From JAWKIW01 sp046331175 (lineage in GTDB: Bacteria; Actinomycetota; Acidimicrobiia; Acidimicrobiales; Acidimicrobilacustridaceae): a stretch of 64,000 nt of DNA. The stretch lies in contig JAXLRI010000004.1 of assembly GCA_046331175.1 (NCBI GenBank), positions 1 through 64,000 of the forward strand, written 5' to 3'. The notes beneath the pieces were generated by a model. It did not search any database. It saw only the letters and a list, made by a program, of their open reading frames with translations, and was not told the DNA's origin. Of the stretch, positions 32,275 through 40,534 are shown piece by piece. The translations under genes were made by a program, and so were the position numbers. Each line of letters begins with the position of its first letter. Position 1 is the stretch's first letter.

Positions 32275-33471
32275 GTGCCCGACCCGACCGACCCCATCAC
32301 GCCGCTCGAGGTCGCGGTGGTCGACCCCGACCTCCTCTGGGCCGTCGACATCGGCAACGCCGTCCGGCCGCTGTACGCCGAGACGTTCCACACCGTGACC
32401 GAGGCCCTCGACCACCTGGCCGCCGATCGGCCGGCGGTGGTCGTCGTCGGGCCCGGGGTCGAGGATCCCGACGAGGAGGTCCTCGCCCGCCTCGCCGGCA
32501 CCAACCCGGCGCTCAGCGCCGTGCTGGTCGTGGCCGACCTGTCCCGCGAGCGGGCCGAGTCGCTCCTCGACGCCGGGGCCGAGGTGGTCCTGGGCGACGA
32601 CGTCGGGCGCGACGCCCTGGCCGAGGCCGTGCGGGAGGCCGCAGCCGCCGGCGTGGTCGCCGCCGCCGCAGCCGCCGGCGCGGCGACGGCCACGGCCGGC
32701 TCCGTCGGGGGTCGATCGCCGGCGACCGTGACGGTGGTCCTCGTCACCGCGGCCAAGGGCGGCGAGGGCACGTCGACGGTGGCCGCCAACCTCGCCGCGG
32801 TGCTCGCCCACCGCCGCCACCGGGTGGTCCTGGTCGACTGCGACCCGAGCTTCGGCGACCTTCCGATGCTGCTCGGCCTGCCCGCCCCGCCGGTCGTCGA
32901 CGAGCCGGCCGACCTCGTCCCCGGTGAAGCCGCGCTGCGTGACGCGGTGGCGGTGCACCCCCACACGGGCGTGCGCCTGGCCGTCCTCCCCCGCCTGCGC
33001 GACGGCTTCACCGTCCTGCCGGGCGAGGCCGTGCGGCGCGCCCTGTGGGCGCTCGAGGCCGAGGCCGACGTCGTCGTGCTCGACGCGCCGTTCCACGCCG
33101 TCCAGCAGGGCGACTACACGGCCTCGGCCGACCGCCTGGTGCTGGTGACGCTCCCCGCGCTGACCTCGGTCAAGAACGCCGTCATCGCCCTCGAGGCCAT
33201 CGGCGGCCGTGAGCGCCTCTCCGTGGTGGTCAACCGGCTCGCCGACGCCGATCGGGGCCACCGGGGCCACCGCGACCACGGGCGGCTGCCCGAACCCGAC
33301 GAGATCGCCGAGGCCCTCCACCACCCCGTCGCCACCGCGCTGCCCGACGACGAGGAGGTCGTGCACCTCGCCGGCACCGGGCACCTCTCCGCCGAGGGGC
33401 ACGAGGACGAACCCCTGCGCGCCGCGGTCGAGCGCCTCGCCGACGCCCTCGCCCTCCCCCCGCCCTCCTGA
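32275..33471 (+). CDS. CpaE/TadZ-like MinD-superfamily ATPase
   Basis: This 398-residue protein has an N-terminal receiver-like domain (about 11-125) and an Ala-rich linker, followed by a MinD/ParA-type ATPase. The deviant Walker A reads AAKGGEGTST, with the signature Lys161 present but Thr in place of the second Lys, as in CpaE/TadZ. VVLVDCDPSFGD and a late VVLDAPF follow. These proteins position type IV-like pili or other polar machines, but no tad or flp genes are nearby, so its client is unknown. The His-rich GHRGHRDHGR segment is unusual. Confidence 0.8.
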   Translation: MPDPTDPITPLEVAVVDPDLLWAVDIGNAVRPLYAETFHTVTEALDHLAADRPAVVVVGPGVEDPDEEVLARLAGTNPALSAVLVVADLSRERAESLLDAGAEVVLGDDVGRDALAEAVREAAAAGVVAAAAAAGAATATAGSVGGRSPATVTVVLVTAAKGGEGTSTVAANLAAVLAHRRHRVVLVDCDPSFGDLPMLLGLPAPPVVDEPADLVPGEAALRDAVAVHPHTGVRLAVLPRLRDGFTVLPGEAVRRALWALEAEADVVVLDAPFHAVQQGDYTASADRLVLVTLPALTSVKNAVIALEAIGGRERLSVVVNRLADADRGHRGHRDHGRLPEPDEIAEALHHPVATALPDDEEVVHLAGTGHLSAEGHEDEPLRAAVERLADALALPPPS

Positions 33472-33510
33472 TCCGCAGCACCGGCCGCCCGGGCGCGGCA
33501 GAATCTCGCC

Positions 33511-34626
33511 ATGGCGTACCTGCTCGTGGGCAAGCGGGCCAAGGAGATGTCGGCGGTGGCCGCCGCCAAGGGGATCACCTTCACCGGTGACGACCCCTTC
33601 GCGCTGCACCGCCTGCCCTTCTCGCTCTTCGCCCAGAGCGACGGCCACAAGGCCGAGAACGTGCTCGCCGCCAAGCTGCGCGGCCGCAAGGTGCGCGGCT
33701 TCGACTACCCGTTCGTCGACTGGCCCGAGAACCCTCGCGCCGGGGTCCCACCCGAGGCGCCCTGGTTCCGCTACGAGGACGGCCGCCAGTACGGCTGCGT
33801 GATCGCCTTCGTCGACGCCGACCTGCCCTTCCTGCACCTGTCTCCCCGGGGCAAGCGCAACCAGCTCGACGCCTCGCTCGAGGTCACCATCGACCACCCG
33901 GGCTTCGCCAGGCTGTTCCAGGTCTGGTGCGAGAACCCCGGCTTCGCCCGCACCCTGCTGGTCCCCGAGGTGATCGACTTCCTCGTGCGCACCGAGGGCC
34001 GGTTCACCTTCGAGCTGCACCGCGACGCCGTCCTCTGCTTCGAGCGCACCGTGAAGCCCGAGGAGTTCCCCCCGTTGATGGGGTTGGTGGTGGCCTTCAC
34101 CGAGTCGTGGGCCTCGGCGCTGTGGGCGGCCTTCGGCCGCGAGCCCAAGCCCGACGACGCCTCGTTCGATCGCTCGCCCGGCGCGGTGACCGGCGTGCAC
34201 ACCCCGCCGCCCACCTACGACGACCCACCGGCCACCGCCACGCGGGCGCCGACCTCCGTGGCCCCCGCCGCACCCACCGCCTGGGACGTCACGCCGGCCG
34301 AGCCGGCCGCGCCGGCCGCCCCGAGCCCGTGGGACGTCGACCCGGGCGAGGACGCCGCCCCGAGCCCGTGGGACGTCGATGCGAGCCAGAGCCCGCGGGA
34401 CGGCGCCGCCACCGAGGTCGAGCCGAGGGCCGACGACGTCGACGCCACCGACGACGAGCCGACGACCTACCACCTCGGTCCCGCTCCCGACGACGACGCG
34501 CCCGGCGGGTGGGCGGTGGGCAGCACCGGCGTGGTGCACCCGGTGGGCGAGGCGCCCCCGCCTCCTCCCCCGCCGCCACCACCGCCGCCGCCACCACCAC
34601 CACCACCGCCGCCACCGCCGGCCTGA
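33511..34626 (+). CDS. Unrecognised protein ending in 22 consecutive prolines
   Basis: This is a 371-residue protein. The N-terminal about 215 residues form a globular α/β region without a recognised motif (SLFAQSDGHKAENVL, FDYPFVDWPENP). A disordered region carries three related units (PTAWDVTP, PSPWDVDPG, PSPWDVDAS) and acidic stretches. The C-terminus is 22 uninterrupted proline codons followed by Ala and stop; such a run strongly stalls ribosomes and would need EF-P. No signal peptide or membrane span is present. It lies 39 bp after the CpaE-like gene on the same strand, so co-transcription is likely, although CAGAAT 6 nt before the ATG could be its own -10. Confidence 0.8.
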   Translation: MAYLLVGKRAKEMSAVAAAKGITFTGDDPFALHRLPFSLFAQSDGHKAENVLAAKLRGRKVRGFDYPFVDWPENPRAGVPPEAPWFRYEDGRQYGCVIAFVDADLPFLHLSPRGKRNQLDASLEVTIDHPGFARLFQVWCENPGFARTLLVPEVIDFLVRTEGRFTFELHRDAVLCFERTVKPEEFPPLMGLVVAFTESWASALWAAFGREPKPDDASFDRSPGAVTGVHTPPPTYDDPPATATRAPTSVAPAAPTAWDVTPAEPAAPAAPSPWDVDPGEDAAPSPWDVDASQSPRDGAATEVEPRADDVDATDDEPTTYHLGPAPDDDAPGGWAVGSTGVVHPVGEAPPPPPPPPPPPPPPPPPPPPPPA

Positions 34627-34656
34627 GGCAGCTGCGGCAACCGAGCGGGCGCGGGC

Positions 34657-34704
34657 TCAGCCGCGGCGGCCGAGCAGGCGCAGGGTCAGCCGCGGCGGCC
34701 GAGC
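34657..34704. repeat. 19-bp direct repeat duplicating the end of the TPR gene
   Basis: TCAGCCGCGGCGGCCGAGC occurs at 34657-34675 and 34686-34704. The second copy is the true 3' end (last codons and stop) of the minus-strand TPR gene; the first is a downstream duplicate. Confidence 0.8.
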
Positions 34705-36647
34705 GTGCGGGCGACCGCGTAGACGTGGCGGTGGCGAGCCCGGAACGCCTCGTCGGAGAACCGGGGCGTCAGGGTGGCGCGCACCGCGTCGATCACCGCA
34801 CCAGCCCTGGTCGCGAGCTCGGCGGCGGCGTCGGCGCGCCCCAGGTCGGCGAGCACCTCGGCGCGCCCGGCCAGCGCCGAGGCCAGCGCCGGGCGGGCCC
34901 CCATGGCGTCCTGCTCGACCACGACCTCAGCCAGGAGCGCATCGGCCCCCGCCAGGTCGCCCGCCGATCGGGCCACCAGGGCCAGCCGCCGCAGGTCCTC
35001 GGCCAGCTCGAAGCGGGCGCCGTTGCGCTCGTGGCTGGCGCGCGCCTCGGTGAGCAGCGCCGTCGCCACGTCGAGATCACCGCTCGCCAGGGCGACCTCG
35101 GCGAGCCCGGACCGGGTGTCGGCGGTCCCGCCGCCGTCGCCCACCTCGTCGCCGACCGCCCAGGCCGATCGGTACGACCGCTCGGCCGTGGCACGGTCGC
35201 CGGAGGCGAAGGCGATCATCGCCCGCAGGCGGTGGGCGTGCGACACGAGCAGCCGGTAGCCCACGGCGTCCGCGATGGCGGCGGCCTCGTCGATCTCGGA
35301 GCCGGCCTGGTCGAAGGCGCCGCAGAGCAGGGCCAGCTGGGCCATCCCCCAGTGGGCGTGGGCCTGGCCGTGGCGCTCGCCGAGCTCGTCGGCGAAGCGG
35401 AGCGACAGCGCCAGGTCGGCCTCGGCGGCGGCGACGTCGCCCTCGCGCACCGAGAGCATCCCGAGGGCGTGCGAGGCGTTGACGACGCCCAGCGCGTAGC
35501 CGGATTCGTCGGCCAGCTCGCGCGCCGCGACGTGCCAGGTGCGCGCCGACGTGAGGTCGCCACGGACCTTGGCCAGCTGACCGAGGCCGTTGCGGGTGTT
35601 GACCACGCCGAGACGATCGCCGAGCTGCTCGTAGGCCGGCAGCGCCTCCTCGAGGAACCGGCGGGCGTCGTCCATGCGGCGATCCATCCGGGCGACCGAG
35701 GCCAGGCCACCGAGGCAGCGGGTGGCGGTGCGGGCGAGCCCGGCCTCGCGGGCCAGGGCCAGCGCCGCTTCGAACCGGCGCTCGGCCACGGGGTAGTCGC
35801 TCATCATGCGGGCGAGGTCGCCGAGGTTGGCCAAGGTCTCCGCCTCGCGGGCTGCGTCGCCCTGCTCGCGGCTGCGGCGCAGCGCCTGCTCGAGCAGCCG
35901 GCGCGCCTCGTCGCGCTCCCCGACCAGGCGGGCCAGCTCGCTCATCCGGTTCAGCACCCGCGGCACCTGGTCGGCCCGGCCCAGCTCCTCCCACCCGGCG
36001 AGCGCCTCGCGGTAGTGGGCGAGGGCCTCGGCGTAGCGGCCGGTCGACTGGAGCGCGGCCGCCAGGTCGTTCTCCACCGCGGTGCGCAGCCGCAGCGGGC
36101 CCAGCTCGCGCAACGGGCCCAGCGCCAGCTCGAAGTGGGCCTGGGCCGCCAGGTCGTCGCCACGCGCCCGGGCCAGGCGGCCGAGCTCGCTGTGGACCCG
36201 CGCCTCCTGGTGGAGGTCGCCGTTGTCGCGGGCGGCCGCGAGGGCGCCGGCGAGCCGTTCGGCGGCCCCGTCGGCGTCGCCGGCCCGCTCGTCGCCGTGG
36301 GCCAGCAGCATCAACAGGTCCGGGATCGGCCGGGTGAAGCCGCTCGTGCGGCACAGCTGCAGGGCGGCCTCCAGCTGGAAGCGGTGGGTGTCGTCGTCGC
36401 CGGCGGCACGGGCGGCACGGGCCCGCAGCACGCGGGCCGCGTAGGCCAGCGACGGATCGCCCGACGACACCGCCCACTCGACCGCTTCGTCGAGCACGGC
36501 CGCGGCCTCGTCCCGACGATCGGCGTCGTCGGTGTCGAGCAGGTGGCGACCGAGGCCGATGAGCGCCTGGGCACGGGTCCCGGCGGTGGAGGCCGCCTCG
36601 ACGTCGCGCCGCAGCCCACCCTCCTCGGCGTCGCCGTCGTCAGCCAT
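34686..36647 (-). CDS. Tetratricopeptide-repeat protein
   Basis: This is a 653-residue, almost wholly helical protein built from about fifteen degenerate 40-residue TPR units (for example ALAHYREALAGWEELGR, ARTWHVAARELADESG, AERSYRSAWAVGDEVG). There is no signal peptide, membrane span, DNA-binding or AAA domain, so it resembles a free-standing TPR scaffold rather than a MalT/AfsR regulator. The ATG lies 6 nt after TAGCGT. It is transcribed alone. The partner is unknown. Confidence 0.85.
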   Translation of the reverse strand: MADDGDAEEGGLRRDVEAASTAGTRAQALIGLGRHLLDTDDADRRDEAAAVLDEAVEWAVSSGDPSLAYAARVLRARAARAAGDDDTHRFQLEAALQLCRTSGFTRPIPDLLMLLAHGDERAGDADGAAERLAGALAAARDNGDLHQEARVHSELGRLARARGDDLAAQAHFELALGPLRELGPLRLRTAVENDLAAALQSTGRYAEALAHYREALAGWEELGRADQVPRVLNRMSELARLVGERDEARRLLEQALRRSREQGDAAREAETLANLGDLARMMSDYPVAERRFEAALALAREAGLARTATRCLGGLASVARMDRRMDDARRFLEEALPAYEQLGDRLGVVNTRNGLGQLAKVRGDLTSARTWHVAARELADESGYALGVVNASHALGMLSVREGDVAAAEADLALSLRFADELGERHGQAHAHWGMAQLALLCGAFDQAGSEIDEAAAIADAVGYRLLVSHAHRLRAMIAFASGDRATAERSYRSAWAVGDEVGDGGGTADTRSGLAEVALASGDLDVATALLTEARASHERNGARFELAEDLRRLALVARSAGDLAGADALLAEVVVEQDAMGARPALASALAGRAEVLADLGRADAAAELATRAGAVIDAVRATLTPRFSDEAFRARHRHVYAVARTLGRRG

Positions 36648-36653
36648 GGCTCC

Positions 36654-36659
36654 ACGCTA
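36654..36659 (-). promoter_or_regulatory. Candidate leaderless -10 element of the TPR gene
   Basis: TAGCGT on the minus strand ends 6 nt before the ATG at 36647. Confidence 0.5.
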
Positions 36660-36856
36660 GGGCGCCGGCCGGGTCGGGCGCCCTGGGTTCCCAGCCGGCC
36701 GCGACCCGGCCGGCCGGCCGGCGGTCGGGTCGCCCCGGGGCGGCGCCCCGCCGGTGGTGACGTGATCCTGACCGACCCGTCCCGTAGCATGGCCCACCCA
36801 GGCGGCCCCGACGCGGGGATCAGCCGTACCGCACCCGCGATCCCCCCTCGGCAGGC

Positions 36857-38161
36857 ATGGCACCCACACCCCCCGATCCTGATCCGTTCGCGCCCTCGGC
36901 CGGCGACGCCTCCACGGCGGTCGCCGATCACGACGACGAGGTGGCCGACGGCACCACGCCGGCGAGCGGGGGCGGCCACCGCCTCATCGGGTTCGCCCGA
37001 CGCCACCGGGTGCTCACCGCCGTGGTCATCATCCTCGTGCCGTTCGTGGTGCTCGTCGGCTACTCGGTCGCCGCCGCGCTGACCAAGCCCGGCCAGGAGT
37101 CCGCCGACGCCCGCATGGTGCAGTGGGCCCGCGACAACCACCTCGGCTTCGCCGTCAACTGGTTCGAGGACAAGTACTACGAGAACAACCAGCCGCCGTC
37201 GGGCGGCACGCCCGACCAGGCCATCGGCCCGGCCGCGGTCACCCCCACCACCCCGGCCGAGACCAGCAAGGACTCCCCCACCACCAAGGCGCTGCCGCCG
37301 CACCTGCCGCCGCCGACCAAGGTGCCCACCCCGGCCGCCGAGGCCATCCCGAACGAGGGCGAGTGGTTCCCCGCCGGCGAACCGGTCGGGGGCCTGCCCG
37401 CGGTCTACACCACGAAGGTCCGGCCCAACGCCGAGAAGACCTCGCTGCTCGTCTTCCTGGCGTGGATCGACCCGAAGCTGGCCAACATCCAGATCTACCC
37501 GGGCTCCGAGGTCCCCGGCGGGAAGTGGAGCGTCGGCAACCAGATCCCGGCCGACCAGTGCAGCCAGGCGATCATGGCGGCCAACGGCGGCTTCCGCTTC
37601 GACCAGGCCCGTGGTGGCTACTGGTCGGAGGGCCAGGAGAAGTACAAGATGCGCGACGGCGCCGCCACCATGGTCACCTACAAGGACGGCACCGCCAACG
37701 TCGGGATGTGGGGCCGCGACTTCGGCCCGGCCGACTACGACAAGATCGCCGTCGCCCGCCAGAACCTCGACCTGCTCGTCGACAACGGCCAGGTGGTCCC
37801 CGACATCGACAGCAAGGACTGGGGCGCCCTGCTGAAGAACGTCTACTTCGTGTGGCGCTCCGGCTGGGGCGTGACCAGGGACGGCGCCATCGTCTACGCC
37901 GGCGGCCCCGCCCTGCAGCCCAAGGACCTCGCCCAGCGCCTCGCCGACGCCGGCGCGGTGCGGGCCATGGAGGGCGACATCAACCCCGAGTGGGTCACCG
38001 CCAACCTGTACTCGGTGGGCCCCGACGGGAAGTGCACCGGCGCCAAGGGCCTCGACGGCCCCGAGGACAAGGGCGGGATGCGCCAGTCGGCCGACCGGTA
38101 CCTCAGCCTCGACACCCGCGACTTCGTGGCGGTGTTCCGCCGCCCGATCACCAACCCGTAG
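36857..38161 (+). CDS. Membrane-anchored phosphodiester glycosidase-like (NAGPA domain) protein
   Basis: This 434-residue protein has a cytoplasmic tail, one membrane helix (VLTAVVIILVPFVVLVGYSVA, about 51-73), a Pro/Thr linker (about 110-165) and a C-terminal phosphodiester-glycosidase domain (about 170-432). Domain hallmarks are MAANGGFRF, ARQNLDLLVDNGQ, SGWGVTRDGAIVYAGGPAL and AMEGDINPEW. The NAGPA fold cleaves N-acetylglucosamine-1-phosphodiesters in animals; bacterial members are thought to act on envelope glycan phosphodiesters. It heads a three-gene operon whose last member is a paralogue. Confidence 0.85.
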   Translation: MAPTPPDPDPFAPSAGDASTAVADHDDEVADGTTPASGGGHRLIGFARRHRVLTAVVIILVPFVVLVGYSVAAALTKPGQESADARMVQWARDNHLGFAVNWFEDKYYENNQPPSGGTPDQAIGPAAVTPTTPAETSKDSPTTKALPPHLPPPTKVPTPAAEAIPNEGEWFPAGEPVGGLPAVYTTKVRPNAEKTSLLVFLAWIDPKLANIQIYPGSEVPGGKWSVGNQIPADQCSQAIMAANGGFRFDQARGGYWSEGQEKYKMRDGAATMVTYKDGTANVGMWGRDFGPADYDKIAVARQNLDLLVDNGQVVPDIDSKDWGALLKNVYFVWRSGWGVTRDGAIVYAGGPALQPKDLAQRLADAGAVRAMEGDINPEWVTANLYSVGPDGKCTGAKGLDGPEDKGGMRQSADRYLSLDTRDFVAVFRRPITNP

Positions 38162-38171
38162 CCGGTCGACC

Positions 38172-39266
38172 GTGGTGGGACCGGCCCGTCGGGCGCCGAG
38201 CCCGCCCACCCCACCGCTCGCCGTCGCGGCGCGCCGGGCGTGCCGGCCCGTCGCCGTGATCGCCCGGCTGGCGATCACCGCCGCGCTGGCAGCCGGGGCC
38301 GTCGCGTGCGGCACCAGCGTCGAGCCGCGCGCCGGCGCGAGCGGCGTGCCGGCCTCCGACGGCGTCGTCGGGACGGCCGGCGTCGACCGCACGACCGAGC
38401 CACCGGCGACCTCGCCGGCCGTGCCCTCGACCGGCGATGCCTGGGCGCTGGGGTCGGCGACCACGGCCTCGACGATCGAAGCGACCTTCGTGCCGGCGAC
38501 CCCGACCACCACGATCGACGTCGAGGACACGGGTCCGCCCCGGTGCGGCGAGGCCACCGGCCGCACCACCCGAACCACCTTCGCCAGCAAGGTCTTCGCC
38601 CCGAGCGCCAAGCCGGTGCAGCCCTTCCTGGTGCACACGCCTCCCTGCTACGACGCCGAGACCCGCCGCTACCCGGTGCTCTACCTGCTGCACGGGGCCC
38701 AGACCGACGAGACGCAGTGGGTCGACGTGGGCGTCCTCGCCGAAGCCGACCGGCTGGTCGCCGCCGGACAGATCCCGCCACTGATCATCGTGCTGCCCGA
38801 CGCCCTCCACGCCATGGGCGACTACGACGGCACCGTCCCGCCGCTCGACTGGTTCGTCCTCTACGAGCTGCAGCCGCGGATCGAGCAGGGCTACCGGACC
38901 CGCAACGATCCCGTCCACCGGGCCATCGGCGGCATCTCGCGCGGCGGCGAGTGGGCGCTGCTGATCGCCGCCCGCCACCCCGACGTGTTCGGTGCCGTGG
39001 GCGGGCACAGCCCCGCCGTCGGCGTCCCCACCAACCCCGGCCCCCAGCTGGCCGGGATGCTCGCGGGCCGGCCCCTCCGGGTGTGGCTCGACGTCGGCGC
39101 GTCCGACTCGCTCGTCACCCCCGTCACGATGCTCGACCAGTCCCTCACCGCGCGCGGCGTCGCCCACGACCTCCAGGTCGGGGCAGGCGGCCACGACCGC
39201 AGCTACTGGGGGGCGCACGTCGACGACTACCTCCGCTGGTACACCGCGCCCTGGAAGGATCGATGA
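38172..39266 (+). CDS. Esterase D-like lipoprotein (α/β-hydrolase)
   Basis: This 364-residue exported hydrolase has a hydrophobic segment (28-44) ending in a candidate lipobox at Cys46 (GAVAC), a Thr/Ala-rich spacer, and an esterase/PHB-depolymerase-like fold: YPVLYLLHGAQTDETQW, LIIVLPDALHAM, the nucleophile in GGISRGGEW, and DVGASDSL with the late histidine in GAGGHDRSYWG. The GTG lies 10 nt after the preceding stop, and its stop overlaps the next start (ATGA). Flanked by two phosphodiester-glycosidase-like proteins, it probably deacylates an envelope glycan or glycolipid; this is inferred from context. Confidence 0.82.
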   Translation: MVGPARRAPSPPTPPLAVAARRACRPVAVIARLAITAALAAGAVACGTSVEPRAGASGVPASDGVVGTAGVDRTTEPPATSPAVPSTGDAWALGSATTASTIEATFVPATPTTTIDVEDTGPPRCGEATGRTTRTTFASKVFAPSAKPVQPFLVHTPPCYDAETRRYPVLYLLHGAQTDETQWVDVGVLAEADRLVAAGQIPPLIIVLPDALHAMGDYDGTVPPLDWFVLYELQPRIEQGYRTRNDPVHRAIGGISRGGEWALLIAARHPDVFGAVGGHSPAVGVPTNPGPQLAGMLAGRPLRVWLDVGASDSLVTPVTMLDQSLTARGVAHDLQVGAGGHDRSYWGAHVDDYLRWYTAPWKDR

Positions 39267-40498
39267 TCACCCCGCAGCCCTCCACCGCCACCGACCTCCG
39301 GGCCGCCCGCACCGACGCCGCCTGGGCCGCCGACCGACGGTCCCGGGCCGCCCGAGCAGCTCGGGCAGCACGAGCCGGCGCCGTCGGCACCGGGAGCCGG
39401 AGCGCACCCCGGCGACCCCTGGCCGCGGTGGCGCTCGCGGTGGCCGGGGCCCTGGCCCTGGGCGCGACCGCGTGCGGCACCGCCGATGCGCCGGCGGCAT
39501 CGTCGACGGGCGCCACGGGCGCGACGGGCACCACCGCCCCGGCGGTCACCGACACGACCGAGGCGGCGGTCGCGGCCACCACGACGACGGAGGCACCGAC
39601 CACGACCGCGGCCCCGACGACCACGGCGGCCCCCACCACCACCGCACCGCCCCCGACGACCACCGCCGCGCCCAAGGTCCTGCCCGGCCGCCTGGCACCA
39701 CCCGGGCCCATCCCCACGGCCACCCCGGGCACCGGGCAGTGGGCACCCATCGGTCCGCCCGTCAACGGCCAGCCCGGCATGTACGCGACCACGCTGCCCA
39801 CCTCGACCGGCTCGATCGTGGGGGTGGCCTGGGTCGACCCGGCCGCCTTCTCGGCGCGGCTGTACCCCGGGGGCGGCGACCCCGGCGGCTCGTGGCCGAT
39901 CCCCGGCAGCAACGTGGCGCCGGCGCTGCAGCCCACCCTCGGCGCCGTGTTCAACGGCGGCTTCAAGATGAAGGACAGCCGCGGGGGCTACTACCTCGAC
40001 GGCCGGGAGGCCTTCCCGCTGCGCAACGGAGCGGCGTCCCTCGTGGTCTTCGACGACGGGAAGGTCACCGTCGGCCAGTGGGGCCGCGACGTGGCCATGT
40101 TCCCCAACGTGGCCGGCGTCCGCCAGAACCTCGACCTCCTGGTCGACGGCGGCGTGGTGAACCCGTCGGCGACCAACACCGACACCAGCGTCTGGGGCGC
40201 CACGCTGAACCGCGCCACGGCGCCGCCACGGTCGGGCGTGGGGGTGCGGGCCGACGGCGCCCTGGTCTACGTGGGGGGTCCCGGCCTGACGGCGCGCGGC
40301 CTCGGCGACGCGCTGGTGGCCGCCGGCGCCGTGCGCGGGATGACGCTCGACATCAACAACCAGTGGGTGGCCTACAACTGGTTCACCCACGGCGCCGGCG
40401 GGATCGAGCCCCACAAGCTCATCGACGGGATGACCCAGTCGGCACGGCGCTTCGTCGACCCCGACTCGCGCGACTTCGTCGCCCTCTTCACCCGCTGA
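39263..40498 (+). CDS. Phosphodiester glycosidase-like (NAGPA domain) lipoprotein
   Basis: This 411-residue protein is coupled to the esterase gene by an ATGA overlap. A long Ala/Arg-rich n-region precedes a hydrophobic core and lipobox at Cys71 (GATAC). A Thr-rich stalk (about 90-145) leads to the glycosidase-like domain (about 155-411), with FNGGFKMKDSRGGYYLDG, GVRQNLDLLVDGG, SGVGVRADGALVYVGGPGL and TLDINNQWV. It is clearly paralogous to the product of 36857-38161 but is tethered by lipid rather than a helix. The unusually long n-region suggests that a later in-frame start is possible. Confidence 0.83.
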   Translation: MITPQPSTATDLRAARTDAAWAADRRSRAARAARAARAGAVGTGSRSAPRRPLAAVALAVAGALALGATACGTADAPAASSTGATGATGTTAPAVTDTTEAAVAATTTTEAPTTTAAPTTTAAPTTTAPPPTTTAAPKVLPGRLAPPGPIPTATPGTGQWAPIGPPVNGQPGMYATTLPTSTGSIVGVAWVDPAAFSARLYPGGGDPGGSWPIPGSNVAPALQPTLGAVFNGGFKMKDSRGGYYLDGREAFPLRNGAASLVVFDDGKVTVGQWGRDVAMFPNVAGVRQNLDLLVDGGVVNPSATNTDTSVWGATLNRATAPPRSGVGVRADGALVYVGGPGLTARGLGDALVAAGAVRGMTLDINNQWVAYNWFTHGAGGIEPHKLIDGMTQSARRFVDPDSRDFVALFTR

Positions 40499-40534
40499 CG
40501 GTCGGCCGCCCTCCTCGCCTCCCGCGGTCGGCGA

